From: Lachnospiraceae bacterium
GTDB lineage: Bacteria > Bacillota > Clostridia > Lachnospirales > Lachnospiraceae
NCBI GenBank assembly: GCA_009774145.1
Contig: VSND01000058.1
Location: forward strand, 1-29,875
Reading direction: 5' to 3'
Length of the DNA: 29,875 bases
In this document: positions 5,952-14,039 of the stretch, piece after piece
Position numbering within the stretch: position 1 is the first letter of the stretch
Layout of the letters: every line of letters starts with the position of its first letter
Position numbers and translations under genes: made by a program
The notes under the pieces: model-generated
What the model was told of the DNA's origin: nothing
The model's database searches: none
What the model saw: the letters and a program-made list of their open reading frames with translations, nothing else

Positions 5952-7328
5952 CTAGGTATCTTTCCTTTGTATCAACACCACAGTCTCCACATGCGCGCTC
6001 CAGGGGAACATATCCACGCAGCACGCTTTGTCCATCCGGTATCCGCATGCCTGCAGTACTTCCAGATCTCTTGCGAGACTGGTCGGCTTGCAGGAGATGT
6101 AGATCATCCGCTCCACTCCATAGTCAATAATCTTCTTCAGTGCCTTTGGATGAATTCCATCCCGCGGCGGATCGAGAACGATCAGATCCGGCTTCTCCCT
6201 GATCTCGTCCAGCACTTTCAGTACGTCTCCAGCTATGAAATCACAGTTTGTAAGACCGTTTTGCGCTGCATTTTCCTTCGCTGCTTCCACGGCCTCCTCC
6301 ACAATTTCCACTCCTATCACCTTATCCGCCACCGGTGAGAGCATCTGTGCGATCGTCCCTGTCCCGCTGTACAGGTCAAAGATCACCCGCGCCTTTGTAT
6401 CTCCGATATAAGCACGCGCTGTCTCATAGAGTACCTCTGCTCCGCAGGAATTGGTCTGGAAAAAGGAAAACGGCGTGATCCGGAACCGAAGTCCCAAAAG
6501 TTCCTCATAAAAATAATCCCGTCCATAAAGTACCGCAGTCTCATCATTCTGCACCACATCCGCCAGACTGTCATTTCTGGTATGAAGAATCCCGGTCAGT
6601 GTCCCCTCCAGAGAAAGCCCCAGCAGTTCGGCTTTCCAGCTTTCCAGAAGCTCTGCTTCCTTTGGCACTGCCTGCGTGGTCGTCACCAGATCCACCAGAA
6701 TCTCCCTGGTCTTTGCCGCTTTTCTTACCAGAAGATGCCTGAGATAGCCTGTATGCTGCATTTTATGGTAAAATGATATGCCCTGCTCCCGAAAATACAC
6801 AAGTGTTGCTTTTAAGATTTTCCTGAAATCTTCATCTACAATCCGGCAGTCCTCTACTGTCACAATATCATAGAAGCTCCCCCGCCTGTGCATCCCCAGC
6901 TCCAGCGGGCCGTCCTTTCTCCCGTCTCCGAAAGAAAACTCCATCTTATTCCGATATCCGTATCGGTCCGGACTCTCTTTGATCCCTTCAAATTCCCATG
7001 CACAGCCGCCTGCCGCCTGTTCCAGCAGTTCCTTTATCTGCTGCTCCTTCAACCGCAGCTGTTCCTCATAAGGAAGGCTCTGCCATGTACAGCCGCCGCA
7101 CTCGGAAAAATGCCTGCATGCCGGTTCCCCTTCCACTGAGGCACGCTTCAGCACCTCCAGAATTCTTCCTTCTGCCTTTCCTTTTCTGACCTTTGTCACC
7201 TGAAACCGGACCTGCTGCCCCGGCACTCCGTTTTTTACGGTGATCGTCCTGTCCTCTGTCCGGATCTGGCCCTTATTCGGGAACAAAACCTTCTCTACAG
7301 TCCCTTCATATATCTGCCCTTTTTTCAT
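5952..7328 (-). CDS. rlmD: 23S rRNA (uracil-5-)-methyltransferase RlmD/RlmCD (RumA family)
   Basis: A 458-residue SAM-dependent enzyme that makes m5U in 23S rRNA (U1939; in many Firmicutes also U747). It has an N-terminal TRAM RNA-binding domain (about residues 1-60) and an iron-sulfur cluster motif CRHFSECGGC with a fourth Cys in VEDCRIVDE. The SAM site is FDLYSGTGTIAQ, then DPPRDG, and the catalytic cysteine is in YISCKPTSLARDL. The ATG at 7328 has AGGAGG seven bases upstream; a longer in-frame extension is spurious. The C-terminus (HVETVVLIQRKDT) is short but complete for this family. The gene's 3' end is a frequent insertion site for integrative elements and is here directly followed by element-like DNA. 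Confidence 0.93.
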   Translation of the reverse strand: MKKGQIYEGTVEKVLFPNKGQIRTEDRTITVKNGVPGQQVRFQVTKVRKGKAEGRILEVLKRASVEGEPACRHFSECGGCTWQSLPYEEQLRLKEQQIKELLEQAAGGCAWEFEGIKESPDRYGYRNKMEFSFGDGRKDGPLELGMHRRGSFYDIVTVEDCRIVDEDFRKILKATLVYFREQGISFYHKMQHTGYLRHLLVRKAAKTREILVDLVTTTQAVPKEAELLESWKAELLGLSLEGTLTGILHTRNDSLADVVQNDETAVLYGRDYFYEELLGLRFRITPFSFFQTNSCGAEVLYETARAYIGDTKARVIFDLYSGTGTIAQMLSPVADKVIGVEIVEEAVEAAKENAAQNGLTNCDFIAGDVLKVLDEIREKPDLIVLDPPRDGIHPKALKKIIDYGVERMIYISCKPTSLARDLEVLQACGYRMDKACCVDMFPWSAHVETVVLIQRKDT

Positions 7329-7381
7329 AAACGCCTCCTGTTCCTTAAACGTTTCATTTGCCCCGGCAGGCACAGCATAAC

Positions 7382-7429
7382 ACAGCCCCCTGTTCCAGGC
7401 GGATGAATCCGTATGGAACAGGGGGCTGT
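7382..7429. repeat. 15-bp perfect inverted repeat between small membrane gene and rlmD
   Basis: ACAGCCCCCTGTTCC (7382-7396) pairs without mismatch with 7415-7429, with an inner GGAT/ATCC (7401-7410) at the top of the loop. No U-run follows on either strand, so a classical terminator is unlikely. It could attenuate or stabilise the transcript between 7453 and rlmD. Confidence 0.6.
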
Positions 7430-7452
7430 ATCCTGCATCAGCCACCTGAATG

Positions 7453-7755
7453 TTACTCTTCGTCTTTCTCGACCTTCTCAGTCCTGACTTCTTCTGCTTC
7501 TTCCTCATCCTCGTCATCAAAGAAATCATCTTCGAAATCGTCATCAAAATCTTCATCGAAGTCCTCCAGATAATCCGGAGTGAAGAAACGGTAAACGGCA
7601 TATGCAATACCCGCTACCGCGATCACTGCTCCAACGATGATAAAGATCCACATCACTGCATTCTGCTTTTTTTCTTCTTCCTTTTTGATGTGAAGCAGTT
7701 CACCAAGCATCTCATTGGTTTTTGCTGAATTGATAAAATCTTCTACACGGCTCAT
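7453..7755 (-). CDS. small single-pass membrane protein with acidic tail (DUF4366-like)
   Basis: A 100-residue protein. The N-terminal ~30 residues are polar and helical (VEDFINSAKTNEMLGELLHIKKEEE). One transmembrane segment follows (about 34-55, MWIFIIVGAVIAVAGIAYAVYRFF). A tail composed almost entirely of Asp/Glu/Phe (from about 60) completes it. Proteins of this build occur widely in Lachnospiraceae without known function. The basic YRFF after the membrane segment suggests the acidic tail is cytoplasmic or that topology is dual. An AGAGG site precedes the ATG, and TATACT (7790-7795, - strand) may be its -10 box. It sits between pcrA and rlmD on the same strand. Confidence 0.75.
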   Translation of the reverse strand: MSRVEDFINSAKTNEMLGELLHIKKEEEKKQNAVMWIFIIVGAVIAVAGIAYAVYRFFTPDYLEDFDEDFDDDFEDDFFDDEDEEEAEEVRTEKVEKDEE

Positions 7756-7815
7756 GGCGGATACCTCTTTTCTTATATTTTATTTTCTTAGTATACCATA
7801 CTTTCCATGAAAATA

Positions 7816-10041
7816 CTATAGACTTTCTACTTTTTTCAATTTGGCAAAGGAAGCGAACATTTTCTTGATTCCGGCACGGTCAAAATTCACCTTCACTTCA
7901 TAGTCCCGGCCGCCTTCCGTAATATCCAGCACGGTTCCTTCCCCAAATTTCACATGGGCCACCCGGTCGCCTACCCCATAATCCAGACGGTCCGCCTTGA
8001 CCACTTTGAACTGCTGCGGATCAAAGGTCTTGGTCCTAAAGATCTCTCTGGCTTTTGTAAATGCAGTGTTTCCTGCAGGCTGCTGCACTTTCGGCACCGG
8101 CGGCACCGCAGATGCCCGTTCCAGCAGCTCCTGCGGGATCTCACGCACAAAACGGGACACCTGATTATACTGATTTTCCCCGCGGATCATGCGGACCCGC
8201 ACAGCTGTAAGCATCAGTTCCTTCATGGCCCTTGTGATTCCCACATAGCAGAGCCTGCGCTCCTCTTCCATCTCTTCTACCGGGTCTTCTGCCACAATGG
8301 ACATGTAGCCCGGGAAGATTCCGTCCTCCATGCCTGCCAGACAGACGTATGGAAATTCCAGCCCCTTGGCGCTGTGCAGCGTCATCAGCAATACCCGGTT
8401 GTCCTGATCTTCCAGGCTGTCGATATCCGCCACCAGCGCGACTTCCTCCAGAAATTCGCTCAGCCTCGGATGCTCTGCTCCTTCTTCATAGACAACTGCC
8501 TTGCTGACCAGTTCTCCGATATTGTCCAGCCGTGCATCTGCTTCCTCCGTCCCCTCTTCTTTCAGATCTCTGTCATAACCGGTCCGATCGAGAATCTCCC
8601 TGATCAGCTTCTCCAGCGTCATGTCTGCCAGTTTCAGCCGGAGTTCATGGATCAAATGGACAAACGGCTGAATTTTCAGAATTGCTTTCCCAATCCCCGG
8701 CACCCTGTCTGCTGATTCCAGCGCCTCAAAAAAACTGATATTTACGGAATCTGCATATGCCTGTACTTTATTGATCGTGACTGCCCCGATCCCCCGTTTC
8801 GGCACATTGATGATCCGATGCACAGCCAGATCGTCTTTGCCGTTGTCAATCGTTTTCAGATAAGCCAGTACGTCCTTGATCTCTTTTCTGGAATAAAAGT
8901 TCACGCCTCCTATGATCTTATAAGGTATATTTGCCAGCAGAAACTTTTCTTCAAACATCCGGGACTGTGCATTGGTCCGGTATAGCACTGCAAAATCCCG
9001 GTATTCTGCGTCCTGACTCTGCACCTTTTTCCGGATCTCTCCCGCAACATATTCCGCCTCCTCGTATGCATTCTGAAAATGCCGGAATATGATCGGCTCT
9101 CCCTTCTCGTTTTCCGTCCAGAGCGCCTTTTCCTTTCGTCTGCAGTTATTATGAATCACTCCGTTTGCCGCATCCAGAATGTTCTGTGTGGAACGGTAAT
9201 TCTGTTCCAGTTTGATGACACGGGTATTGGGGAAATTTTTCTCAAAATTCAGAATATTTCCAATATTGGCCCCCCGGAATTTATAAATGGACTGGTCATC
9301 ATCCCCGACCACACAGAGGTTCTGATATTTTTTCGCCAGTATGCTCACCAGCTTAAACTGCACCGTATTCGTATCCTGATACTCGTCGACCATAATATAA
9401 CGGAATCGATCCTGATAATATTCCAGCACATCCGGACAGCTCTGAAACAGCTCCACCGTCTTCACGATCAGGTCGTCAAAATCCAGCGCATTGTTTTTCT
9501 TCAGTTCCTTCTGATACTCCAGATAGACCTGCGCAATCTTCTCCTGACGAAATTCCCCCTGGGCATTCAGCCGGAACTCCTCCGGCGATATGTACTCATC
9601 CTTCGCATGGGAGACCGCATTCAAGAGCACCCGCTCCTTATACATTTTTGTATCCACCTGCAGGCGCCGACACACATCCTTCATAACCGTCTTCTGATCT
9701 TCCGTATCATAGATCGTAAATTTCTGATCAAATCCCAACCGGTCAATATAGCGTCGCAGTATCCGCACGCACATGGAATGGAAGGTACTGACCCAGATGC
9801 TCTCTGAACCATACCCGACGATCCGGTCCACCCGTTCCCTCATCTCACCTGCCGCTTTGTTCGTAAAGGTGATAGCCAGAATATTCCATGGATTCACATC
9901 GCATTCATCAATCAGATATGCCATCCGGTAAGTCAGCACTCTTGTCTTTCCTGATCCCGCACCTGCCAGAATCAGAAGCGGTCCCTCTGTATGAAGCACC
10001 GCACTTTTCTGCTCGCTGTTTAAAAGTTCCAGATCTGTCAT
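7816..10041 (-). CDS. pcrA: ATP-dependent DNA helicase PcrA (UvrD/Rep family)
   Basis: A 741-residue superfamily 1A 3'-5' helicase for nucleotide excision repair, removal of RecA filaments and rolling-circle plasmid replication. Motifs in order: Walker A AGAGSGKT (residues 26-33), motif II DEYQDTN, motif III GDDDQSIYKFRGAN, motif IV LEQNYRSTQNI, motif V LHSAKGLEFPYV, motif VI EEERRLCYVGITRA. A C-terminal Tudor-like domain (VGDRVAHVKFGEGTVLDI) binds RNA polymerase in related proteins. Length is normal. The ATG at 10041 has GGAGG upstream; the 45-residue longer frame is leader sequence. A leader hairpin ATGCGCCG/CGGCGCAT (10088-10095/10113-10120) precedes it. Confidence 0.97.
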   Translation of the reverse strand: MTDLELLNSEQKSAVLHTEGPLLILAGAGSGKTRVLTYRMAYLIDECDVNPWNILAITFTNKAAGEMRERVDRIVGYGSESIWVSTFHSMCVRILRRYIDRLGFDQKFTIYDTEDQKTVMKDVCRRLQVDTKMYKERVLLNAVSHAKDEYISPEEFRLNAQGEFRQEKIAQVYLEYQKELKKNNALDFDDLIVKTVELFQSCPDVLEYYQDRFRYIMVDEYQDTNTVQFKLVSILAKKYQNLCVVGDDDQSIYKFRGANIGNILNFEKNFPNTRVIKLEQNYRSTQNILDAANGVIHNNCRRKEKALWTENEKGEPIIFRHFQNAYEEAEYVAGEIRKKVQSQDAEYRDFAVLYRTNAQSRMFEEKFLLANIPYKIIGGVNFYSRKEIKDVLAYLKTIDNGKDDLAVHRIINVPKRGIGAVTINKVQAYADSVNISFFEALESADRVPGIGKAILKIQPFVHLIHELRLKLADMTLEKLIREILDRTGYDRDLKEEGTEEADARLDNIGELVSKAVVYEEGAEHPRLSEFLEEVALVADIDSLEDQDNRVLLMTLHSAKGLEFPYVCLAGMEDGIFPGYMSIVAEDPVEEMEEERRLCYVGITRAMKELMLTAVRVRMIRGENQYNQVSRFVREIPQELLERASAVPPVPKVQQPAGNTAFTKAREIFRTKTFDPQQFKVVKADRLDYGVGDRVAHVKFGEGTVLDITEGGRDYEVKVNFDRAGIKKMFASFAKLKKVESL

Positions 10042-10137
10042 CTTGGTCCTCCTTTTCCTTTGCAGACCATATGTCTGGCCATGTAAAATGCGCCGCCATA
10101 GATATCTGCTGCCGGCGCATGCTGTTTCCTCATATTC

Positions 10138-10166
10138 AGCATAACACAGGAACAGATGTTTGACAA
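10138..10166 (-). promoter_or_regulatory. probable pcrA promoter
   Basis: On the - strand TTGTCA (10161-10166) and TATGCT (10138-10143) are separated by exactly 17 bases, about 100 bases before the pcrA start. Both boxes match sigma-A consensus at 4-5 of 6 positions. Confidence 0.5.
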
Positions 10167-10175
10167 GTACATCCA

Positions 10176-10389
10176 TTCAACAGCAGGATCGACGAACCTT
10201 TTCGTACATACCTCGTGACAGGAACCTCAGGAGCCGCTATGCGGTTCGTCAGCCACTTTGCTCCTGATGGACTGCCACCATAGAACGCTTCATAAGCAGA
10301 GGTCCAGCAAAATCTCCCTGCGCCGGTATTTTATAAATCACTTCTCAAACGGACGTTTTTATTTTACCCTCTCCCTGTCTGCTTGCCAA
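10176..10389 (-). ncRNA. candidate structured RNA upstream of pcrA, with its own promoter
   Basis: On the - strand TTGGCA (10384-10389) and TAAAAT (10361-10366) are 17 bases apart, predicting a start near 10353. The transcript would contain a GCTT/AAGC hairpin, a TGGAC/GTCCA stem, and a domain closed by GACGAACC (10243-10250 on the + strand reads as its partner GGTTCGTC) with 10191-10198, holding an inner CCGC/GCGG hairpin. No protein-coding gene is convincing between 10042 and 10518. I matched it to no known RNA family; it may simply be a long structured pcrA leader. Confidence 0.35.
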
Positions 10390-10459
10390 GTTGTCAGGTC
10401 AAGGTCGCGTCATGAAGGTTTCATAAACGGTCTTGCGGATCCTGCTCCAACATAACCAC

Positions 10460-10488
10460 TTGCATTCCGGAAGAATACTCTTTATAAT
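10460..10488 (+). promoter_or_regulatory. promoter of the small membrane protein gene
   Basis: TTGCAT (10460-10465), 17-base spacer, TATAAT (10483-10488), followed by an A/T-rich start region and AAAGAGGT before the ATG at 10519. Confidence 0.65.
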
Positions 10489-10518
10489 AAAAAATATTTT
10501 TTTAAAGAGGTACCCGAC

Positions 10519-10734
10519 ATGTATCAGAAAATCAAACGTCTGCTGGCTCTGCTCGCTGTTATTATCATACTGCTGCTCTATCTCGCTGCTTTTATACTCT
10601 CTCTGTTTCATAACGAAAAAACAGAAGAACTGCTTATGATCTCTCTTGTCGCCACCGTCGTAATCCCGGTACTGCTCTATATCTATCTGTGGCTGTTTCG
10701 CCTGTTTCAGAAAAAAAGCGGAGAAGATCAATAA
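10519..10734 (+). CDS. 71-residue two-helix membrane protein
   Basis: It is dominated by two hydrophobic segments (about residues 8-30, LLALLAVIIILLLYLAAFILSLF, and 40-62, MISLVATVVIPVLLYIYLWLF) joined by a short polar loop HNEKTEE and ending in a charged KKSGEDQ. A consensus promoter and a GAGG ribosome binding site support expression. The family is not recognised; small proteins of this kind often modify a transporter or act as assembly factors. It precedes a substrate-binding lipoprotein by 63 bases on the same strand, so the two may be co-transcribed. Confidence 0.7.
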   Translation: MYQKIKRLLALLAVIIILLLYLAAFILSLFHNEKTEELLMISLVATVVIPVLLYIYLWLFRLFQKKSGEDQ

Positions 10735-10797
10735 AGACTGGCAAATCTTTTTCCTGCCGCATATATTACATTATAAAATTTTGCGGAGGAAACAACT

Positions 10798-11790
10798 ATG
10801 AAAAAATGGATCAGTCTGCTCCTGGCCGGAGTTCTCGGTCTGATGACCGGATGCGGCAGTCAGGAAGCGGCAGCAAATCTTACGCCCGTCACACTCAACG
10901 AAGTAGCACATTCCATCTTCTATGCACCTCAGTATGTAGCAATCGAAAACGGATATTTTGCAGAGGAAGGCATTGACCTGACACTGGTGACCGGTTTCGG
11001 CGCAGACAAGGTTGCCACTGCTTTGGTATCCGGAGAAGCAGATATCGGTTTCATGGGAAGTGAATCATCCATTTACATCTATCATCAGAATCCGGAAGAC
11101 TATATTGTCAACTTTGCACAGCTTACGCAGAGAGCCGGTAATTTCCTCGTTTCAAGGGAACCTGTAGACAATTTCAAATGGGAAGATATCAAAGGATCCT
11201 ATGTGCTCGGCGGCCGAAAAGGCGGTATGCCTGAGATGGTCTTTGAATTTATCCTGAAGAAAAACAATATTGACCCTGCGGCAGATCTTTCCATTGACCA
11301 GAGTATCGACTTCGGATCCACCGCCGCCGCATTTACTGGAAATGATGCAGACTTTACGGTAGAATTTGAACCCTCCGCCACCGCCTTGGAGACCGAAGGT
11401 GTCGGCCACGTGGTGGCATCCCTGGGCGAAGCCTCCGGCTATGTCCCCTACACGGCCTACAGCGTAAAACAGAGCTATCTGGCCGAGCATCCGGAGATCC
11501 TGCAGGCCTTCACCAACGCGCTTCAAAAGGGAATGGAATATGTCCGGTCGCACACTCCCGAGGAAATTGCCAAAGTTATTCAGCCTCAGTTTGAGGAAAC
11601 CGATCTGGAAACGATTACGAAAATTGTAACCCGTTATTATGAACAGGATACCTGGAAAGAAAACCTGATTTTTGAAAAAGAAAGTTTTGACCTGCTCCAG
11701 AATATCCTTCAGGAAGCGGGAGAGCTTCCCGCATGGACACCGTATGAGGACCTGGTCAATACAGAATTTGCCGAAAAGGCCACTGAGTAA
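10798..11790 (+). CDS. orphan SsuA/THI5-like substrate-binding lipoprotein
   Basis: A 330-residue ABC-transporter binding protein of the NMT1/THI5-SsuA-TauA superfamily. It starts with a lipoprotein signal (KKWISLLLAGVLGLMTGC, lipid on C19), followed by LNEVAHSIFYAPQYVAIENGYFAEEGIDL and GADKVATALVSGEADIGFMG, which are typical of this group. Known ligands of the superfamily are thiamine pyrimidine precursors, sulfonates, nitrate and riboflavin-like compounds; here the ligand cannot be assigned. GGAGGAAAC precedes the ATG. No permease or ATPase of the matching type lies nearby: the ABC genes downstream belong to the unrelated sugar system and face the other way. It must use components encoded elsewhere. 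Confidence 0.85.
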   Translation: MKKWISLLLAGVLGLMTGCGSQEAAANLTPVTLNEVAHSIFYAPQYVAIENGYFAEEGIDLTLVTGFGADKVATALVSGEADIGFMGSESSIYIYHQNPEDYIVNFAQLTQRAGNFLVSREPVDNFKWEDIKGSYVLGGRKGGMPEMVFEFILKKNNIDPAADLSIDQSIDFGSTAAAFTGNDADFTVEFEPSATALETEGVGHVVASLGEASGYVPYTAYSVKQSYLAEHPEILQAFTNALQKGMEYVRSHTPEEIAKVIQPQFEETDLETITKIVTRYYEQDTWKENLIFEKESFDLLQNILQEAGELPAWTPYEDLVNTEFAEKATE

Positions 11791-11809
11791 GTAGCCTGCA
11801 ACCGGAAAA

Positions 11810-12002
11810 GGGCCGGCTGCAAAACCCGTTCCTGTCTGTGTACCTGGCAATGCTTTGTGGACTGGTGCGGACAAAAGAACCGGATTTGTCCGGCTCAGAC
11901 GGACTTCAGAAGTCCGAATGAGACAGAGAAAACCGGTTCTTTTATCCAATTCCTTCCATATAAGTGATGCCCATACAGACAGGGGCGTTTTACAGCCGGT
12001 CC
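11810..12002. terminator. nested inverted repeats between convergent genes
   Basis: The whole gap between the lipoprotein gene and the last permease gene can fold on itself. Innermost: CGGACTT/AAGTCCG (11900-11906/11910-11916). Around it: AAAAGAACCGG (11873-11883) with CCGGTTCTTTT (11933-11943), 11 bp perfect and running into T on both strands, a good bidirectional terminator. Outermost: an imperfect ~30-bp repeat pairs 11810-11841 (GGCCGGCTG, AAAAC, CCTGTCTG) with 11972-12002. Confidence 0.65.
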
Positions 12003-12012
12003 CCTGATTCGT

Positions 12013-12999
12013 TTATTTCTTCGCCGCTTTTGCAACCTCACGTTTATTAATATAGAAGTTCAGCAGCAGAACGATCAGAAGCAGTGCGCCCCAGATAATC
12101 TGTTTGTAGAAATCCGAGATGCTCTGGTACATGCTGAGCCAGGTACTGACCATCTGGATGATCACGACTGCCACACATACTCCCTGGATGTTGCCTTTGC
12201 CGCCGGCCGGATCGATCCCGCCCATGACCGCGATCATGATCGCCTGCATGGTATAGGAGGAACCATTGTCCGCCTTGGCAGAGCTGTAGCGCCCAAGCAT
12301 GATAATTCCGGCCACTGCGGACAGAAGACCGATCATCATATAGTTGAGCACCGTAAGCTTCACGTTGTTGAAGCCGGAGAATGCAGATGCCTTCATATTG
12401 GTACCCATCATCTTGATCTTGTAGCCCAGCGTTGTCTTGCTGATGACAAAGATCATGACTGCCGCGCAGAGGACGAAGATAATCGCCGCCATGGGGATCC
12501 CGGCCACCTTCATGCTGACAAAGGAAGATAATGGTTTGCTTCCGGTCACACTGCTTCCTTTGGAAGCCACGACTCCAAGGCCGTTATACAGCGACTGGGT
12601 ACCCAGCGTTGCCAACATGGCAGGAATGCCCACTGCCGAGATCAGAAGACCGTTTATGGAACCGCAGATCATGCCCACGATCAGAGCCACCAAGATCCCC
12701 GCAAGGATCGCGCCGATCCCTGCATCCCCTTCCGGCGTGATGGCCTTGATGGTCAGCGCCGCCATGATGGAACAGAGATTTGCCACATATACGACACTCA
12801 GATCAATCCCGCCGGTGAGAAGAGCCAGCGCCATGCCGATGGAAAGCAGACCGAACTCAGGAAACAGCTTTCCCATGGACTGGAAACTGGATACTGACAG
12901 GAAGGATTTTCCCTGCGTGATACTGAACAGTACAAAACACACAAGAAATACTGCCAGAATACGGGTCAGATTTTTATCTTTATTCAATACCTTATTCAT
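12013..12999 (-). CDS. sugar ABC transporter permease (RbsC/LsrD-like), second of pair
   Basis: A 328-residue inner-membrane protein of the BPD_transp_2 (ribose/AraH) family with about 8-10 hydrophobic helices. Family hallmarks are GMALALLTGGIDLSV in the N-terminal half and IAVMGGIDPAGGKGNIQG near the C-terminus. The ATG at 12999 is preferred over a GTG three codons earlier because GGGGGTG then serves as the ribosome binding site. It is last in the leftward transporter operon, 16 bases after the first permease. Two different permeases, as in the Lsr (AI-2) and Rha (rhamnose) systems, would form a heterodimeric channel. Confidence 0.92.
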   Translation of the reverse strand: MNKVLNKDKNLTRILAVFLVCFVLFSITQGKSFLSVSSFQSMGKLFPEFGLLSIGMALALLTGGIDLSVVYVANLCSIMAALTIKAITPEGDAGIGAILAGILVALIVGMICGSINGLLISAVGIPAMLATLGTQSLYNGLGVVASKGSSVTGSKPLSSFVSMKVAGIPMAAIIFVLCAAVMIFVISKTTLGYKIKMMGTNMKASAFSGFNNVKLTVLNYMMIGLLSAVAGIIMLGRYSSAKADNGSSYTMQAIMIAVMGGIDPAGGKGNIQGVCVAVVIIQMVSTWLSMYQSISDFYKQIIWGALLLIVLLLNFYINKREVAKAAKK

Positions 13000-13015
13000 A
13001 TTATACACCCCCGTC

Positions 13016-14026
13016 TTAAGATTCCGTCAGCTTGACAGCCAGTTTTTTCGCATTGCGCTGATTCTGGATTGCAGTCGCTGCCGTACCGGCGATAATAATC
13101 AGGCCGGTCACCACATTCTGCCAGTGCGTACTGATCCCCAGAAGAATCAGGCTGTTGGAAACGATGGTCAAAAGCAGCATACCAAGACATGCCTGAAGTA
13201 CAGTTCCCTTGCCGCCTGTGATACTGACGCCGCCCAGCACACAGGCTGCAATGGCCGTCATCTCCAGACCTTCCAGATTGTTCGGATGCACTGCCTGAAG
13301 CATGCATGCACGGAACACTCCGATGATACCCGCCATCATGCCGGAAAACGCATAGATAAATACCGTCGTTCCGAACACGTTGAAGCCGGCACGCTTTGCA
13401 GCGATAATATCCCCGCCGATGGCATAAATGCCGCGGCCCAGCATGGTCTTGTTCAAAATGAACCAGCCAAGGAGCAGAAGAAGAACCATAAACACCGTGA
13501 TCATGGGCAGATCCGAAGAAAGACCGGTCTCTGCATTGGTCGCAGTCAGAAGCTTTGCCTTGCCCACTGCCAGAAGCGTCGGGCAGAGGGGATACTCACG
13601 GGACTGGAAGACACCCTGCATGACGCCCCAGCAGATACTGGAAGTACCCAGAGTTACGATCAGCGCCGGGAAACGGTATTTTCCGATAATCACACCGTTT
13701 AAGATACCGAACACCAGTCCGATCAGCGCCGCCACGAGAAAGAACGGCAGCGGGCTGGTCGTCACGTTTTCCATATATTTACATACAACGAACATGGACA
13801 AAGACGCAATGGCCGGAAACGAACAGTCCACGCCTCCCGAGATCAGGACCATCAGCTCGCCCACACAGAACATGACCGGAATCGAGAAGGAACGGATGAT
13901 ATCCACCAGATTGTTCCCGGTAAAGAACTGGCCGCTTCTCAACTGGATCAGCAGACAGAACAGGACAATGATAACCCCAACATAAAATTCAGAACTGTGC
14001 AATATTTTTTTCGTTTTGTTATTCAT
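13016..14026 (-). CDS. sugar ABC transporter permease (RbsC/LsrC-like), first of pair
   Basis: A 336-residue multi-pass membrane protein of the same family as its neighbour, with CVGELMVLISGGVDCSFPAIASLSMF and CVLGGVSITGGKGTVLQACLG as its signature loops. A strong AGGAGGGGGAG directly precedes the ATG at 14026; the 17 residues of frame upstream are discarded. It is separated from the ATPase gene by only 13 bases, so tight co-translation is likely. It pairs with the 12013-12999 product. Confidence 0.92.
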   Translation of the reverse strand: MNNKTKKILHSSEFYVGVIIVLFCLLIQLRSGQFFTGNNLVDIIRSFSIPVMFCVGELMVLISGGVDCSFPAIASLSMFVVCKYMENVTTSPLPFFLVAALIGLVFGILNGVIIGKYRFPALIVTLGTSSICWGVMQGVFQSREYPLCPTLLAVGKAKLLTATNAETGLSSDLPMITVFMVLLLLLGWFILNKTMLGRGIYAIGGDIIAAKRAGFNVFGTTVFIYAFSGMMAGIIGVFRACMLQAVHPNNLEGLEMTAIAACVLGGVSITGGKGTVLQACLGMLLLTIVSNSLILLGISTHWQNVVTGLIIIAGTAATAIQNQRNAKKLAVKLTES

Positions 14027-14039
14027 CTTCTCCCCCTCC

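Noticed and set aside
7373..10148. 13-base repeat CAGCATAACACAG before rlmD and before pcrA
   Set aside because: Short, and only the pcrA copy forms part of a convincing promoter; probably coincidence or a shared -10 context.
12437..13702. 421-residue open frame on the + strand
   Set aside because: Runs antisense across both permease genes; no protein-like features of its own.
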